Of a DNA stretch of 64,000 bases, positions 37,048 through 46,100 are shown in pieces (position 1 is the stretch's first letter; every line of letters starts with the position of its first letter). The stretch comes from Oscillatoria sp. CS-180. GTDB lineage: Bacteria; Cyanobacteriota; Cyanobacteriia; Phormidesmidales; Phormidesmidaceae. The position numbers and the translations under genes were made by a program. The stretch lies in NCBI RefSeq assembly GCF_028330965.1, contig NZ_JAQMUB010000067.1, positions 1 to 64,000 on the forward strand, in the 5' to 3' direction. The notes below the pieces were generated by a model. That model searched no databases. It was not told where the DNA came from and worked only from the letters and a program-made list of their open reading frames with translations.

Positions 37048-37373
37048 GTTTGGCGAAGTAGTAGGTTCCGTTTCCTTTCACCCACCAAAATACTCAGAAG
37101 AAACGGCCCTCGGTCGTCATCAGCTCAAGTGAGTACAACGTATCTCGTCCGGACCTGATTCTGATTGCTGTGACGAGTCAAGTAAAAACACCTCTGTTAT
37201 TCAGGGAAATGATGATTTCTGACTGGCAAGGAGCGGGGTTATTAAAGCTGTCTGTGATTAAACCTGTCATCACCACGATTCAGGAAGATGTGGTGATCAA
37301 AAAGCTTGGTAAGCTCAACTCAACAGATTCGCATTCTCTTATGGAGCTGCTAGTTTTTTTACTGAAGCCTTGA
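37034..37373 (+). pseudogene. MazF/PemK-like toxin with a frameshift
   Basis: Two frames together encode a whole MazF/PemK-type endoribonuclease. The first reads MMTCEFGEVV from 37034, overlapping the antitoxin by 14 bases; at 37064 a change of one base relative to a multiple of three moves the reading to a second frame that begins VPFPFTHQNTQKKRPSVVIS (37065 on) and ends GAGLLKLSVIKPVITTI...LLKP at 37373. The expected family text is VVLVPFPFT, so the lesion is a loss of two bases or gain of one. Family hallmarks KKRP.VV, RPDLILIAVTSQ and DWQGAGLLKLSVIKP are all present. A sequencing error, a pseudogene or a programmed shift are possible; a recent pseudogene is likeliest. Confidence 0.82.
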
Positions 37374-37693
37374 TTTCACAAGCCATCGGTAGTTTTTCCG
37401 CTGCTCTAAAGTGCCAGTATGCGGAGCAGGCCATATATGGAGTTAGGCGATCGCGACTCCGGAGTTATGAATATTGATCACGCCAGAGTAGAGAGTGGTG
37501 TTTAGAGTAAGGAGGAGGGTGGTCATTGACGTAGTCGCCTCAGAGGAGCTACCAATCCCTTAGAACTATTCCTCGCTGGATTAAAACTTAGGAGAGGCAA
37601 AGCGAAGCGTGCCCATAGTTGTAGGATATTGAGTAATGACGGGCATGAGTTAAGCACATTAGCCCTTGCTACTTTTACCAATCGGAAAGGGGA
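37374..37693. other. Spacer between two toxin-antitoxin loci
   Basis: About 320 bases without a gene. AAAGGGG before the MNT start is a ribosome-binding site. Nothing else is recognised. Confidence 0.45.
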
Positions 37694-38038
37694 ATGACGT
37701 CAGAGAGCAAATATCCAGCTGTCAGTCAAGCACTTCTAGCAGAAGTGGTGAGCCGTATTCGGGCAACTGGAGATCCACTCAAAGTTGTTCTGTTTGGATC
37801 TCAGGCCAGAGGTGACACCCATGCTGAAAGCGACTTAGACTTATTAGTTGTGGAAGAGTCAGATTTGCCGCGCTTTAAGCGATCGCCACGCTACTACAAA
37901 GCTCTCATGGGTGTCTTTCCCAACAAAGATATTACTGTCTGGACACCGACTGAAATTCAAGAATGGTCAGCGGTGCCCAATGCTTTCATCACGACTGCTT
38001 TGAGAGAAGGCAAAGTTTTATATGAAAAACCAGCGTGA
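37694..38038 (+). CDS. MNT-domain nucleotidyltransferase (antitoxin)
   Basis: 114-residue minimal nucleotidyltransferase: VVLFGSQARGDTHAESDLDLLVV carries the GSxARG and the two catalytic Asp of the MNT fold (residues 32-54). It is the antitoxin half of HEPN/MNT (type VII) systems, which can add AMP units to the HEPN partner. AAAGGGG precedes the ATG. Overlaps the HEPN gene start by 17 bases. Confidence 0.88.
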   Translation: MTSESKYPAVSQALLAEVVSRIRATGDPLKVVLFGSQARGDTHAESDLDLLVVEESDLPRFKRSPRYYKALMGVFPNKDITVWTPTEIQEWSAVPNAFITTALREGKVLYEKPA

Positions 38039-38408
38039 TTTAGCGACAGGCTGGTTTCGTAAGGGCGATAGCGATTTGACGACAGCCCAACTTGTGTTGG
38101 CCTCAGATGGGCCTTATGACACTGCTTGCTACCACGCTCAACAAGCCGCTGAAAAGTACTTAAAAGGGTTTCTTGCATATAGAGGTATGGCGATACCTCG
38201 CATCCATGACTTGCTGGAACTGAATCAACTTTGTGTCAATGCTGCCAAAACCTGGTTGGTGAAGGTCGATAACCTAGCGGAACTCATGCCCTATGCGGTG
38301 GAATCACGCTATGATTTGGAGTTTTTTCCCGATCAGGAAACCGCATCTGAGGCCCTTGACTTGGCCCAACAGGTGAAGGTGGCTGTTTTGAATGCTATCC
38401 CCCCATAA
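38022..38408 (+). CDS. HEPN-domain protein (toxin partner of MNT)
   Basis: 128 residues with a HEPN four-helix pattern: DLATGWFRKGDSDLTTAQLVL, ACYHAQQAAEKYLKGFLAYRG and PRIHDLLELNQLC. The strict R-X4-6-H motif of HepT-type RNases is not visible, and the Arg/His spacing (RGMAIPRIH) is longer, so it belongs to the pfam05168-like branch and RNase activity is uncertain. The 17-base overlap with the MNT gene shows they are one operon. Confidence 0.85.
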   Translation: MKNQRDLATGWFRKGDSDLTTAQLVLASDGPYDTACYHAQQAAEKYLKGFLAYRGMAIPRIHDLLELNQLCVNAAKTWLVKVDNLAELMPYAVESRYDLEFFPDQETASEALDLAQQVKVAVLNAIPP

Positions 38409-38658
38409 GAAGAACCGAATGATGAACCCTGAAGCCGGAAATCTTGATCAGATCGCCAGAGAATACGGCAAATAGTGGAACAGCGAGTCAGAATACCGGA
38501 GAAGATTTTGATTATCCCAGAACACGGAAAGGTGCTTAGGGATTTGCCCGAAAACAAATCCTCATCAACCGGATCAAGATGCAGCAGTGACATCAGGATA
38601 GAGTATCTCTGGTCAAGCCTGGAGGTGTTGACGTCAGCATGTTTACGAGTCAAGATGA

Positions 38659-38910
38659 AGGGTCGGATCTACGCAGTTGGTGTGCACGACCACGCGGTTG
38701 GAAGCGGATATTAATGAAGCGCTGCTGCCTCTCTGCATGGATGAGAAGATCACCAAGGAGGTGTGGTTTGAAGCGGCGTATCAGTATCTCGTGGAGCATC
38801 CCAAGGCGATGAAGGTGGTGAATGGGATGGCGAAGGATCGGTATCAAAGGCGGAAGCGAGCAGCGGATTTAAGGAAGTTGGAAACGATGCAGAAGCGGTT
38901 AAAGGGGTAG
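38659..38910 (+). pseudogene. C-terminal gene fragment, DNA-binding-like
   Basis: The frame reads STQLVCTTTRLEADINEALL then LCMDEKITKEVWFEAAYQYL and ends with a basic helical stretch (DRYQRRKRAADLRKLETMQKRL). The TTRLEADINEAL start resembles a ribbon-helix-helix protein. No convincing start codon: the frame is open from 38659 with only TTG or GTG near 38677. I read it as the decayed remainder of a mobile-element accessory gene. The 38411-38658 stretch before it shows no gene. Confidence 0.45.
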
Positions 38911-39153
38911 CCAATGTGCAACCTGCATACTGAGCGTGTTTAGCGCACACTACAATTGCATTTTCCAATGACAGGGGTTGGGCTCATTCCCGAGCAGGAA
39001 GAGGCGTTTAGTTTGTTGAGGCGTGATCACGAGCGGATCTAATCTACCCTGTTTAGTATCTCTAAAAGCAGCTGGGGTTGTGTTACTACCTGCCTAACCC
39101 AAATTTTTAAGGCATCGATGCTCACAATATTTCGTTGCCTCTAGGTGATTTTG

Positions 39154-42100
39154 ATGAGGTTCGGTTTTAATAGAGCAGAATCCCAGGATCTGAATGCGAT
39201 GAGTTCTGAATCACCAAATCCTATCTCAGGCGAGACAGTTAAACAAACTACTGAGGCAGTTGCCAACTTTATCCGCTGGATAGCAGAGCTGATCCGCCAG
39301 CGCAACTTGTTCATGCTGCTAGTGCTTACAGGAGTCGTGTTGAGCTTAGCGGGACTATTCTTTCGTGAAACTTTAAGCCACTGGCTTCCAGAAGAACAAC
39401 AAGATTCAATTTGGGCAAGTGTAAGTCTTATTGCCATCCTGATGTTCACTGGAGCATTGATTGTGGCAGTTGTAACGATGCCACGACGTATTCGACATAA
39501 TACTGTTGAAGTAGTAGAGCGTAAAGCAATTAAAGGCTTACGACCTTTTAATGAGGAAGACGCTGAGATTTTCAGGCGATTACAGCGCAATCATGCTCTG
39601 AGAGAGTGTCTGGAAGCAATCACTAGCCCTCATTTCCGGATTGGCGTTTTAATAGGTGAGTCCGGTTCCGGTAAGACTTCGTTTCTGCAAGCTGGACTTC
39701 TACCTCAATTAAATCAAGTTTCGAAAAGTTATCGAGGAATCTATGTTCGCTTTTCCGATCAAGAACCGATTGAAACTATCAGACGTTCTATCTCAGAACA
39801 GCTAGAGATTCCAATGGATTGGCTAGTCTCAATGTCTTCAGGTTCTCGCGAGATTTTAACGATCCTACAGCAAGCAACAGAGGCAACTGAAATGCCTGTT
39901 CTGCTGATTTTTGATCAATTTGAGCAATTCTTTGCACATTTTCCCCGAAAGCCTGATCGAGCTGAGTTTATTCAGGCTTTGGCAGCCTGGTATCAGTATC
40001 CCAAATCCCTCGCCGTCAAAATTTTGGTGAGCATTCGCTCTGATTTGTACTACCAACTTTACGAAGTACAGGAGGCATTAGGTTACTCTTTGGGGCCACA
40101 GGACATAGTGCATCTTGAGAAGTTCGAACCTGAAGCAGCCGTTCACATACTAGAAGTTATCGCAGAAACGGAAAATCTCCGCTTTGATCGTCGCTTTGTA
40201 GTTGATTTAGCAACTGAAGAATTAGTAAATTCAGAAGGTGGTCTAATCTCTCCAGTTGATTTGCAAATCCTAGCTTGGATGATTGAGCGTCAGAAGACTT
40301 CTGAGATGAGAGCATTTAATCGAGAAGCGTTTCAAAAATTTGGAGGAGTCGAAGGACTCTTAACTCGCTATTTAGATCGTACTCTGGCGACATTAGCATT
40401 GCCTGCCAAACGTCAGGCAGTTGTAAAAGTTTTACTTCAGCTAACCGATTTAGAGCGTCAAGTTCGAGCGGAGGTTCAAACTCTGCCTGATTTACAAAGG
40501 CAACTCCAAGGTGATGTAAAGGCTCAAGATGTTGAGGATGCTGTCCACTGGCTTGTTCTCAGCAGTGTGAGATTGATTACTCCTGTTGAGCGTCAGCAAC
40601 AGTATGGATATGAACTTGCTCATGAGAGGCTTATACCCGCTCTTATGAGGCAGATAGGACAAGAACTTACCTCAGCAGACAAAGCAAGGAGACTTTTAGA
40701 TCGTAGGGTTAATGAATGGCTTGGCAGTAATTGTTCCTCTAGATATCTATTAAATTGGTCAGAACTGCGCTTGCTTGCTAGGAATCGTTCTTATGTCATT
40801 TTTGGAGCAAAGCGCTTACAGAAGGAGAAACTAATACGCTTGAGTCGCCAAAGACTTCGTCGATTTGGAATTTTTATAACTACTTCATTCGTAGCGCTAC
40901 TGTTGGCATTGAACTGGCTTCTATTTGTTCCCCAGGGCCAAATTCAAGTTGTACGTTGGGTTTTATCCTTAGCATTGACTCAGGCATCGGATGAATATAT
41001 TGCAAACATCGGTTTGGCAATTGGAAAAGACGGTAACTGGTCAAGAGCTTTGAGGGTAGCTGATCAAAATATTCGTAGTGAGGCGGTCAAAGCTGATTTC
41101 CTCAAAGAAGTTAGTCTTATTGCCCCAAGGTTAGAAACAAGCCAGTCTCAACTAGTCTTACAAAGAATACTTCACTATGCAGAGGCAATTACAGAAAGCA
41201 AATCAAAAGCCATTACATTAAGCAATATTGCCAACATAGCAGGGCAACTAGAAGATAGGGAAATAGCTCAGCAGGCTCTCTCGAAGGCTATAGCGGTCAC
41301 TGAGTCAATTGAAGAGAATGTGCAAAAGGCTAATACTTTAGGTAATGTCGCTAGCATAGCGGGGCAACTAGAAGATAGGGAAATAGCTCAACAGGCTCTC
41401 TTGAAGGCTATGGCGGTCACTGAGTCAATTGAAGAGAATGTGCAAAAGGCTAATACTTTAGGTAATGTCGCCAGCACAGCGGGGCAACTAGAAGACAAAG
41501 AAATAGCTCAGCAAGCTCTTTCACAAGCAATAGATACTATTGAATCTATCAACGAAGACGAAGCCAACACGGAGGAAGCTTGGCGAACATCGTATGCTTT
41601 GAATTCAATCACAGATACGGCTGCACTAATAAAAGATGTAGAAGTACTTCAAAATGTTCTCTTAAAAACTTTATCAGCTACTACTCATATCACTGATGAG
41701 CGGGAAAAATCCTATGCTTTAAGTCGTATCGCATATGTAGCTGGCCGGGTAGAAAATGTGGAAGTAGCTGAGCAAATTCTTGAGCAAACACTTTTCATTG
41801 CCGAATCCATGTCTAGTAATAAGCAAAAAGCTTATGCAGCTGAGGACATTGTGGACGCTATTGGTAGGCTAGGACATTCTTCAGAGAATACAAAAAGGCT
41901 ATTGAATTACTCGCTAGAGTTAGTTCGAGAACATAATCTCTATTACATTATTAGGGAGGTTGCCATTGGATTTGCTCGATTAGATTACTGGCAAAGTACC
42001 ATGAGAACATTAATAACAGGACCGACTTGGTTTGACTATGACGATGTTCTAGTATTGTGGGCAGAAAAGAAAAATCCAAATTTGATTCCTGGGGCAGTAG

Positions 42101-42528
42101 TTCTAGACGCAGTCGTTTCCAAGCTCGATTCAAATCAATACAGATTGAATTTAACAGTTAAAAGTCCCGACGTTGGCTGTGAACAGCGTACAGATTGGGT
42201 GGAACTCATAACGCCTCAAGGCAATTTACTTCATCGGCAGTTAATCTCTGAAATCAACGATTATGAGAAACCATTTGAAGTAAACAGTAATCTTCCTGTT
42301 AACCTTGCACCAGACCAATCTATTTATATCCGCGCTCACCTTCACCTTGATTCCCGATCTAACGGCTCGCAAACTTTTGTTCCACAAATCGAACAACTAT
42401 CACCTTATGCAGACCACGCGATGTTTGGTAGCCCAGACGAAGGCTTTCATGCTGTGCGAATATATCCAGAGTTTGCTATGAGTGTTGCTGACCAAGAACC
42501 TCAACCTACAGCTTGTCAAAGACAGTAG
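39154..42528 (+). CDS. Membrane nSTAND NTPase with helical repeats and a C-terminal beta domain
   Basis: About 1124 residues. The ATG at 39154 has AGGTGA just upstream; an ATG at 39199 is also possible. Two N-terminal TM helices (about 54-73 and 88-110) lead to a novel STAND (nSTAND1-type) NTPase introduced by KGLRPFNEEDAEIFRRLQR, with Walker A GESGSGKTSF (about 168-177) and Walker B PVLLIFDQFEQFF (about 248-260). A third TM helix (about 570-590) precedes helical repeats of 40 residues (about 670-930; units IAGQLEDREIAQQALSKA) and a C-terminal beta-sandwich-like part (about 975-1115). The DNA is AT-richer than its flanks and lies in an accessory region, suggesting acquisition. Role unknown; related NTPases serve in immune signalling. 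Confidence 0.83.
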   Translation: MRFGFNRAESQDLNAMSSESPNPISGETVKQTTEAVANFIRWIAELIRQRNLFMLLVLTGVVLSLAGLFFRETLSHWLPEEQQDSIWASVSLIAILMFTGALIVAVVTMPRRIRHNTVEVVERKAIKGLRPFNEEDAEIFRRLQRNHALRECLEAITSPHFRIGVLIGESGSGKTSFLQAGLLPQLNQVSKSYRGIYVRFSDQEPIETIRRSISEQLEIPMDWLVSMSSGSREILTILQQATEATEMPVLLIFDQFEQFFAHFPRKPDRAEFIQALAAWYQYPKSLAVKILVSIRSDLYYQLYEVQEALGYSLGPQDIVHLEKFEPEAAVHILEVIAETENLRFDRRFVVDLATEELVNSEGGLISPVDLQILAWMIERQKTSEMRAFNREAFQKFGGVEGLLTRYLDRTLATLALPAKRQAVVKVLLQLTDLERQVRAEVQTLPDLQRQLQGDVKAQDVEDAVHWLVLSSVRLITPVERQQQYGYELAHERLIPALMRQIGQELTSADKARRLLDRRVNEWLGSNCSSRYLLNWSELRLLARNRSYVIFGAKRLQKEKLIRLSRQRLRRFGIFITTSFVALLLALNWLLFVPQGQIQVVRWVLSLALTQASDEYIANIGLAIGKDGNWSRALRVADQNIRSEAVKADFLKEVSLIAPRLETSQSQLVLQRILHYAEAITESKSKAITLSNIANIAGQLEDREIAQQALSKAIAVTESIEENVQKANTLGNVASIAGQLEDREIAQQALLKAMAVTESIEENVQKANTLGNVASTAGQLEDKEIAQQALSQAIDTIESINEDEANTEEAWRTSYALNSITDTAALIKDVEVLQNVLLKTLSATTHITDEREKSYALSRIAYVAGRVENVEVAEQILEQTLFIAESMSSNKQKAYAAEDIVDAIGRLGHSSENTKRLLNYSLELVREHNLYYIIREVAIGFARLDYWQSTMRTLITGPTWFDYDDVLVLWAEKKNPNLIPGAVVLDAVVSKLDSNQYRLNLTVKSPDVGCEQRTDWVELITPQGNLLHRQLISEINDYEKPFEVNSNLPVNLAPDQSIYIRAHLHLDSRSNGSQTFVPQIEQLSPYADHAMFGSPDEGFHAVRIYPEFAMSVADQEPQPTACQRQ
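41221..41510 (+). repeat. 120-bp in-frame direct repeats
   Basis: Within the nSTAND gene, 41221-41340 and 41341-41460 are nearly identical 120-base units and a third diverging unit starts at 41461. They encode the 40-residue helical repeats. High identity means a recent duplication. Confidence 0.85.
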
Positions 42529-42886
42529 TCATTATTGAGCTACTTTCAGCGGGTTGGAAATTGTCGTCGTCGCTGCTAATTTCATTTTAGGTACCTATCC
42601 ATAATTTTAGCGCGGCAGGATCTATCAATTTTTAGCCTGTTTCAATTTTCTGGAAAGCAATTACCACAAAGTTTTCCCCAGTCAATCAGCTTTTCAATGG
42701 AGGTACCGCACTTCCTCAAAGCTGCTTTGCACCTATAAGTGACATACAGCCGCAGAAACTGAGATTTCTCTAATCCTTATTTAGTAATTTTCTGAATGAG
42801 AGAGCGATCCGTTGCGAGCAAACACTTTAGAGTGTTTCTAAAAGCTAGAACCAGTTAGTAATGCTTCGGTATCTCAATGGATTTTG
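42529..42886. other. Gene-free spacer
   Basis: About 360 bases between convergent genes (nSTAND and Uma2). No ORF of coding character, tRNA or clear terminator was seen. Confidence 0.45.
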
Positions 42887-43492
42887 CTAAGCTTCTTCAG
42901 CCGCTAAAACCTGCTCCACCGTCAACTCCAACTCCGGAAACGTCAGACACGGTACCGTCTCCCCCTCCACATATTCTGCCTTCCGATAAACCCCATCCTC
43001 CAGCATCAGCACAATCACCTTCTTCCCCTTCCCCCGCTGACAATACTTCGCTGGAATCTGCCCCCGGTAATCCACAATCCAGAACTCCGGCACCTGTAGC
43101 GCCTCATACTCCTCCTGCTTCTCCACCAAGTCCGTACTCCAGTTGCCAGAGGCAATCTCCACGATCATTCGAGGCACGCTGCGAATCCCTGGTTGTCGAT
43201 CCTCCCGTCGGGTTGCAGGCCGGTCAATCACCGCCACATCAGGGCGGCGGCCCCTCGTGTTGTCAATCATCAACGCATTCCGCTTTCGCACCGAGTACCG
43301 CAGCTTCATGCGCCGATACTGCAGTTCAAACATAAACGAGAGGAATTCTAAAATCTCTTCATGCCAATCATCCGGCTCCGGCATGAGCACCAGCCTCCCA
43401 TCGACCAGTTCAAATTCATTCAGTTCATTGCCATCCTCAACGTCAATGAACGTTTCAAACGTGAGGTCTCGCGTGACAGCCGGAATCATCAT
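42887..43492 (-). CDS. Uma2-family (PD-(D/E)XK-like) endonuclease
   Basis: 201 residues. Uma2 pattern: FELVDGRLVLMPEPDDWHEEIL at the N-terminus, then PDVAVIDRP, PRMIVEIASGNWSTD..KQEEYEALQVPEFWIVDY with the Asp/Glu residues of a restriction-like nuclease core. These genes are very numerous in cyanobacterial genomes and tend to lie in accessory regions; biological role unclear. Confidence 0.88.
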   Translation of the reverse strand: MMIPAVTRDLTFETFIDVEDGNELNEFELVDGRLVLMPEPDDWHEEILEFLSFMFELQYRRMKLRYSVRKRNALMIDNTRGRRPDVAVIDRPATRREDRQPGIRSVPRMIVEIASGNWSTDLVEKQEEYEALQVPEFWIVDYRGQIPAKYCQRGKGKKVIVLMLEDGVYRKAEYVEGETVPCLTFPELELTVEQVLAAEEA

Positions 43493-43717
43493 GGCATTTT
43501 CGATCAGTCCGTAGTGGCGTCAGCCTATCAACCCATCTGGCCACCTGGGCACAGAAAGGGACATCAATCTGCTGTCATTCTAATCCATCCTTTTTCAGCC
43601 CATAACTGCCGCAGCTCACGCAGCTCGATGAGGACTGTGGCTTCAGAGGCAACGCTCCTTGGGTCGAGCCTGCGTCTTAGAATGAGAGGCAAGAAAATTC
43701 ACTTTTTTCAGGCCGTC

Positions 43718-43987
43718 ATGCAAGTGTTTCTCACGCCAGAGCTTGAACAACTCATCCACCATCAAATTGCCATGGGGAAATATCAGTCTGCCTTAGAGGT
43801 CATCACCGCTGGCTTGCACCTGCTCGAACAACAAGACGGCATTTACGAAGGGCGACTGATGGAACTTCAGCAGGATGCTCAAATCGGACAGGAGGCTGTT
43901 CAACGGGAAGAAGTTTTAGAAGGTCCCATCGCAATGAATCAAATTAGAGAAAACCTGCAACTACGTCACGCCATATCCGAATCTTGA
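43718..43987 (+). CDS. Orphan ParD-like antitoxin
   Basis: 89 residues from the ATG at 43718 (MQVFLTPELEQLIHHQIAMG). The N-terminus is a ribbon-helix-helix of the ParD/CC2985 type: LTPELEQLIHHQIAMGKYQSALEVITAGL. The frame is open further upstream but that part is not convincing. A ParE/RelE toxin normally follows; here the next 180 bases hold no such gene, so it is an orphan or has lost its partner. Confidence 0.75.
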   Translation: MQVFLTPELEQLIHHQIAMGKYQSALEVITAGLHLLEQQDGIYEGRLMELQQDAQIGQEAVQREEVLEGPIAMNQIRENLQLRHAISES

Positions 43988-44016
43988 CGCCTTGCTCTTA
44001 TTTCCCCTACCGCTTC

Positions 44017-44250
44017 AGTAGACACGGTAGACAACGGTAGACGCTTGGTGGACAGCCAACCTACTGCCCAAAATCCATAACCTGTAAGCTTTTCAAGCAT
44101 TTCGGTAGACAAGTAGAAACTTTCTAGAGGCTCTCCAGAGTTAAAACTTGTCTACTTGTCTACCGTTTCCCTATAGCCCATAACCGTCAATGCTTTCAGC
44201 GGTAGACACCCTGTCTACCGTTGCCTCAGATCTGTCTACCGCGTCTACCG
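44017..44250. repeat. Cluster of GTAGAC / GTCTAC repeats
   Basis: About ten copies of GGTAGAC or its complement GTCTACC occur in 230 bases (for example 44018, 44026, 44036, 44104, 44148, 44156, 44201, 44213, 44235, 44243), in both orientations; two more lie near 45012 and 45036. Part overlaps the C-terminus of the 44171 pseudogene, whose end repeats Val-Asp pairs (ATVDAVDRSEATVDRV). They may be iterons or relics of a repetitive protein tail. Confidence 0.6.
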
Positions 44251-44570
44251 TCGCTCGCCACTGCAACCGATTTCCCACCCCACAGGTCTCCCCATACCCC
44301 ATCGCCTCTAACTCTCGAAAGTGCGATCGAATCACCTCCGCACTCGCCTTCCGTAAGCTGCGCTCATAATTGCGGACATCCTTTGCCCGCAGCCACCCTC
44401 GCACCCGCGAAAGCTGAATCAGCTTCATATAAACCGACTCTAGGGCTCCGTCTACCGAGTCACCCTCTGCATACAGCAGCTTCACCTGACTCATAAACCA
44501 GCGCGCCAACTTGAATGCCTCGCTCCGGCTGTTGGGATTGAATGCGGGCGATCGCACTGGGCAAACTCAT
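44171..44570 (-). pseudogene. 3' remnant of a mobile-element replication-type gene
   Basis: The readable frame (GTG at 44557) gives FKLARWFMSQVKLLYAEGDS, then LSRVRGWLRAKDVRNYERSL and IRSHFRELEAMGYGETCG, ending in a tail of repeated Val-Asp. I associate this ending with DUF3987-type plasmid/phage proteins of cyanobacteria, but only from memory of the pattern. The other frame begins ATG at 44570 with MSLPSAIARIQSQ, which looks like the preceding text of the same protein, so a frameshift plus loss of the 5' end is likely. Confidence 0.5.
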
Positions 44571-44877
44571 GTCGGCCCCACAGGTCTTCATATCCGTTTT
44601 GCTAAAGGCGGCAACTGTAATTCGTCCCGTAACAGTTGCAGACCATTTACGAGCGCATAGCGATCGCTGACAAGCTCATTAAGATAGTTATGGTAAGCGT
44701 TGCGCTCCATCCCAAAACTAACGCCAAGTTACCAAAACCGCCTAATTCTAGCTGCCGTTGGAGCCGCATCAAAGGGTGTAGACATAGAGATAATCCGCAG
44801 GTTGCTGCCTTAATAATGCCAAAGGCAATCAATAGGCTTTCGTCAAAAATGACCTTGCGCCATGATCTTAAAAGAAT

Positions 44878-44947
44878 TGGGATGAAAGGATTCGAACCTC
44901 CGGCCCCTTCGTCCCGAACGAAGTTCAGAAGTTCTGCTAATCCCCAC
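44878..44947 (-). pseudogene. Degenerate tRNA-Pro copy
   Basis: The 3' half (acceptor strand, T arm, anticodon arm with TTCGGGA) matches the intact tRNA-Pro(CGG) at 45892-45965 with two differences over about 49 bases. The 5' half is damaged: the D arm is shortened to about GCAGAACTTCTGA without the conserved GG loop, and the acceptor stem GTGGGGAT no longer pairs well. It should not make a functional tRNA. Such a copy near an intact tRNA can mark an integration site. Confidence 0.75.
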
Positions 44948-45152
44948 TGCGCCTCAATTATAGCGATTCTCAATAGGGCGCTCTACCAGATTCCTGCCAA
45001 ATACCTGGTCCGGTCTACCATTTCTTCGTCTCAGATGGGTCTACTGAACTTTAGACACCGTCAAAAAGAATTAAAAAAGCAGCACCGGCGATGCCAAATC
45101 AGACATTTAGCTGTCCGTTAAGATAATCAATATCTCAATCTGCTGACCCAAG

Positions 45153-45740
45153 ATGCCTACGACAACTCAGCGGCTGACTCTCAATGACTACCTAACTTAT
45201 GACGACGGTACCGACACGACGTATGAACTCGTCAACGGAGAGCTTGTCCCGATAACCCTTGGCATGGGACTGCATGGTGAGATTGCCGATTTTATCAATA
45301 CCTGCTTTCGTAATGAAATCAAGCGGCTAGGGCGAGATTGGGTTTCCAAGCAAATGGTCATTGGCATTCAATCTCCACGAGGCGATCGATGGGACACCGT
45401 TCGCATTCCCGATGTGGTTGTCTTGCCTCTGAATCAGTGGAAAGAGCTGCAAAACCGTGAAGCCGTTATCCAACTCAATGAGCCTCCACCATTACTGGTT
45501 GTAGAAGTCGTCAGCGAGTCCACCAAGGGAGTCGACTATCGTGCTAAGCGAGCTGAGTATAGCGTTCTTGATATCCCTGAATACTGGATAGTTGACCCAC
45601 TTTCTGCAAAAGTTACTGTACTCATACTCACTGAAGGCTGGTATGACGCGACTGAATTTAGCCGCAGTGATAGCGTACAGTCGCCCACCTTTCCTGAACT
45701 TAGGCTAACCGTAGAAACGATTCTGAAAGGCGATTTGTAA
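45153..45740 (+). CDS. Uma2-family endonuclease
   Basis: 195 residues starting [19 protein letters not shown]. Uma2 hallmarks: [40 protein letters not shown] and YWIVDPL, supplying the acidic and Lys residues of a PD-(D/E)XK core. It lies between the degenerate and the intact tRNA-Pro gene, i.e. inside the possible remnant of an integrated element. Confidence 0.9.
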   Translation: MPTTTQRLTLNDYLTYDDGTDTTYELVNGELVPITLGMGLHGEIADFINTCFRNEIKRLGRDWVSKQMVIGIQSPRGDRWDTVRIPDVVVLPLNQWKELQNREAVIQLNEPPPLLVVEVVSESTKGVDYRAKRAEYSVLDIPEYWIVDPLSAKVTVLILTEGWYDATEFSRSDSVQSPTFPELRLTVETILKGDL

Positions 45741-45891
45741 GGTTACGGCAAACCATCTGCTTCTTTAAGAATCAAAGAACCAAACAGCGCTGCAAATACT
45801 GCAACTTATAGGTGCAACAGTCATTGTGAAAGCATCATCAAAAGGTTGATGCGTAAGCCACAAGGCGCTTCAGCAGTAGAGTTTAGAAGAA

Positions 45892-45965
45892 TCGGGATGA
45901 GAGGATTCGAACCTCCGGCCCCTTCGTCCCGAACGAAGTGCGCTACCAAGCTGCGCTACATCCCG
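45892..45965 (-). tRNA. tRNA-Pro (anticodon CGG)
   Basis: Minus-strand sequence starts CGGGATG, ends CATCCCGA and folds as a complete cloverleaf: acceptor pair CGGGATG/CATCCCG, D arm GCGC..GCGC with GG in the loop, anticodon stem CTTCG/CGAAG with loop TTCGGGA (anticodon CGG), and T arm with GGTTCGAATCC. 74 nt, with no encoded CCA. Reads proline CCG codons. Confidence 0.95.
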
Positions 45966-46100
45966 CTGTAGTCATTGCCTACCCTAGCATAGCTGAGCGA
46001 TCGCCGCTCCCCCTGCCGCTGCACAACTTTACCGACTGTAAAAACAGCGTGTGTCTTCTGTTAGGGTTTGAAGGTTTCCGCAGCACCAAACTCAGAGTCC

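Noticed and set aside
43361-43717. Upstream extension of the ParD-like frame
   Set aside because: It lies antisense to the Uma2 gene and reads as non-coding; the RHH domain begins at the ATG at 43718.
44636-45121. 161-residue plus-strand open frame
   Set aside because: It runs through the degenerate tRNA copy and shows no coding character.
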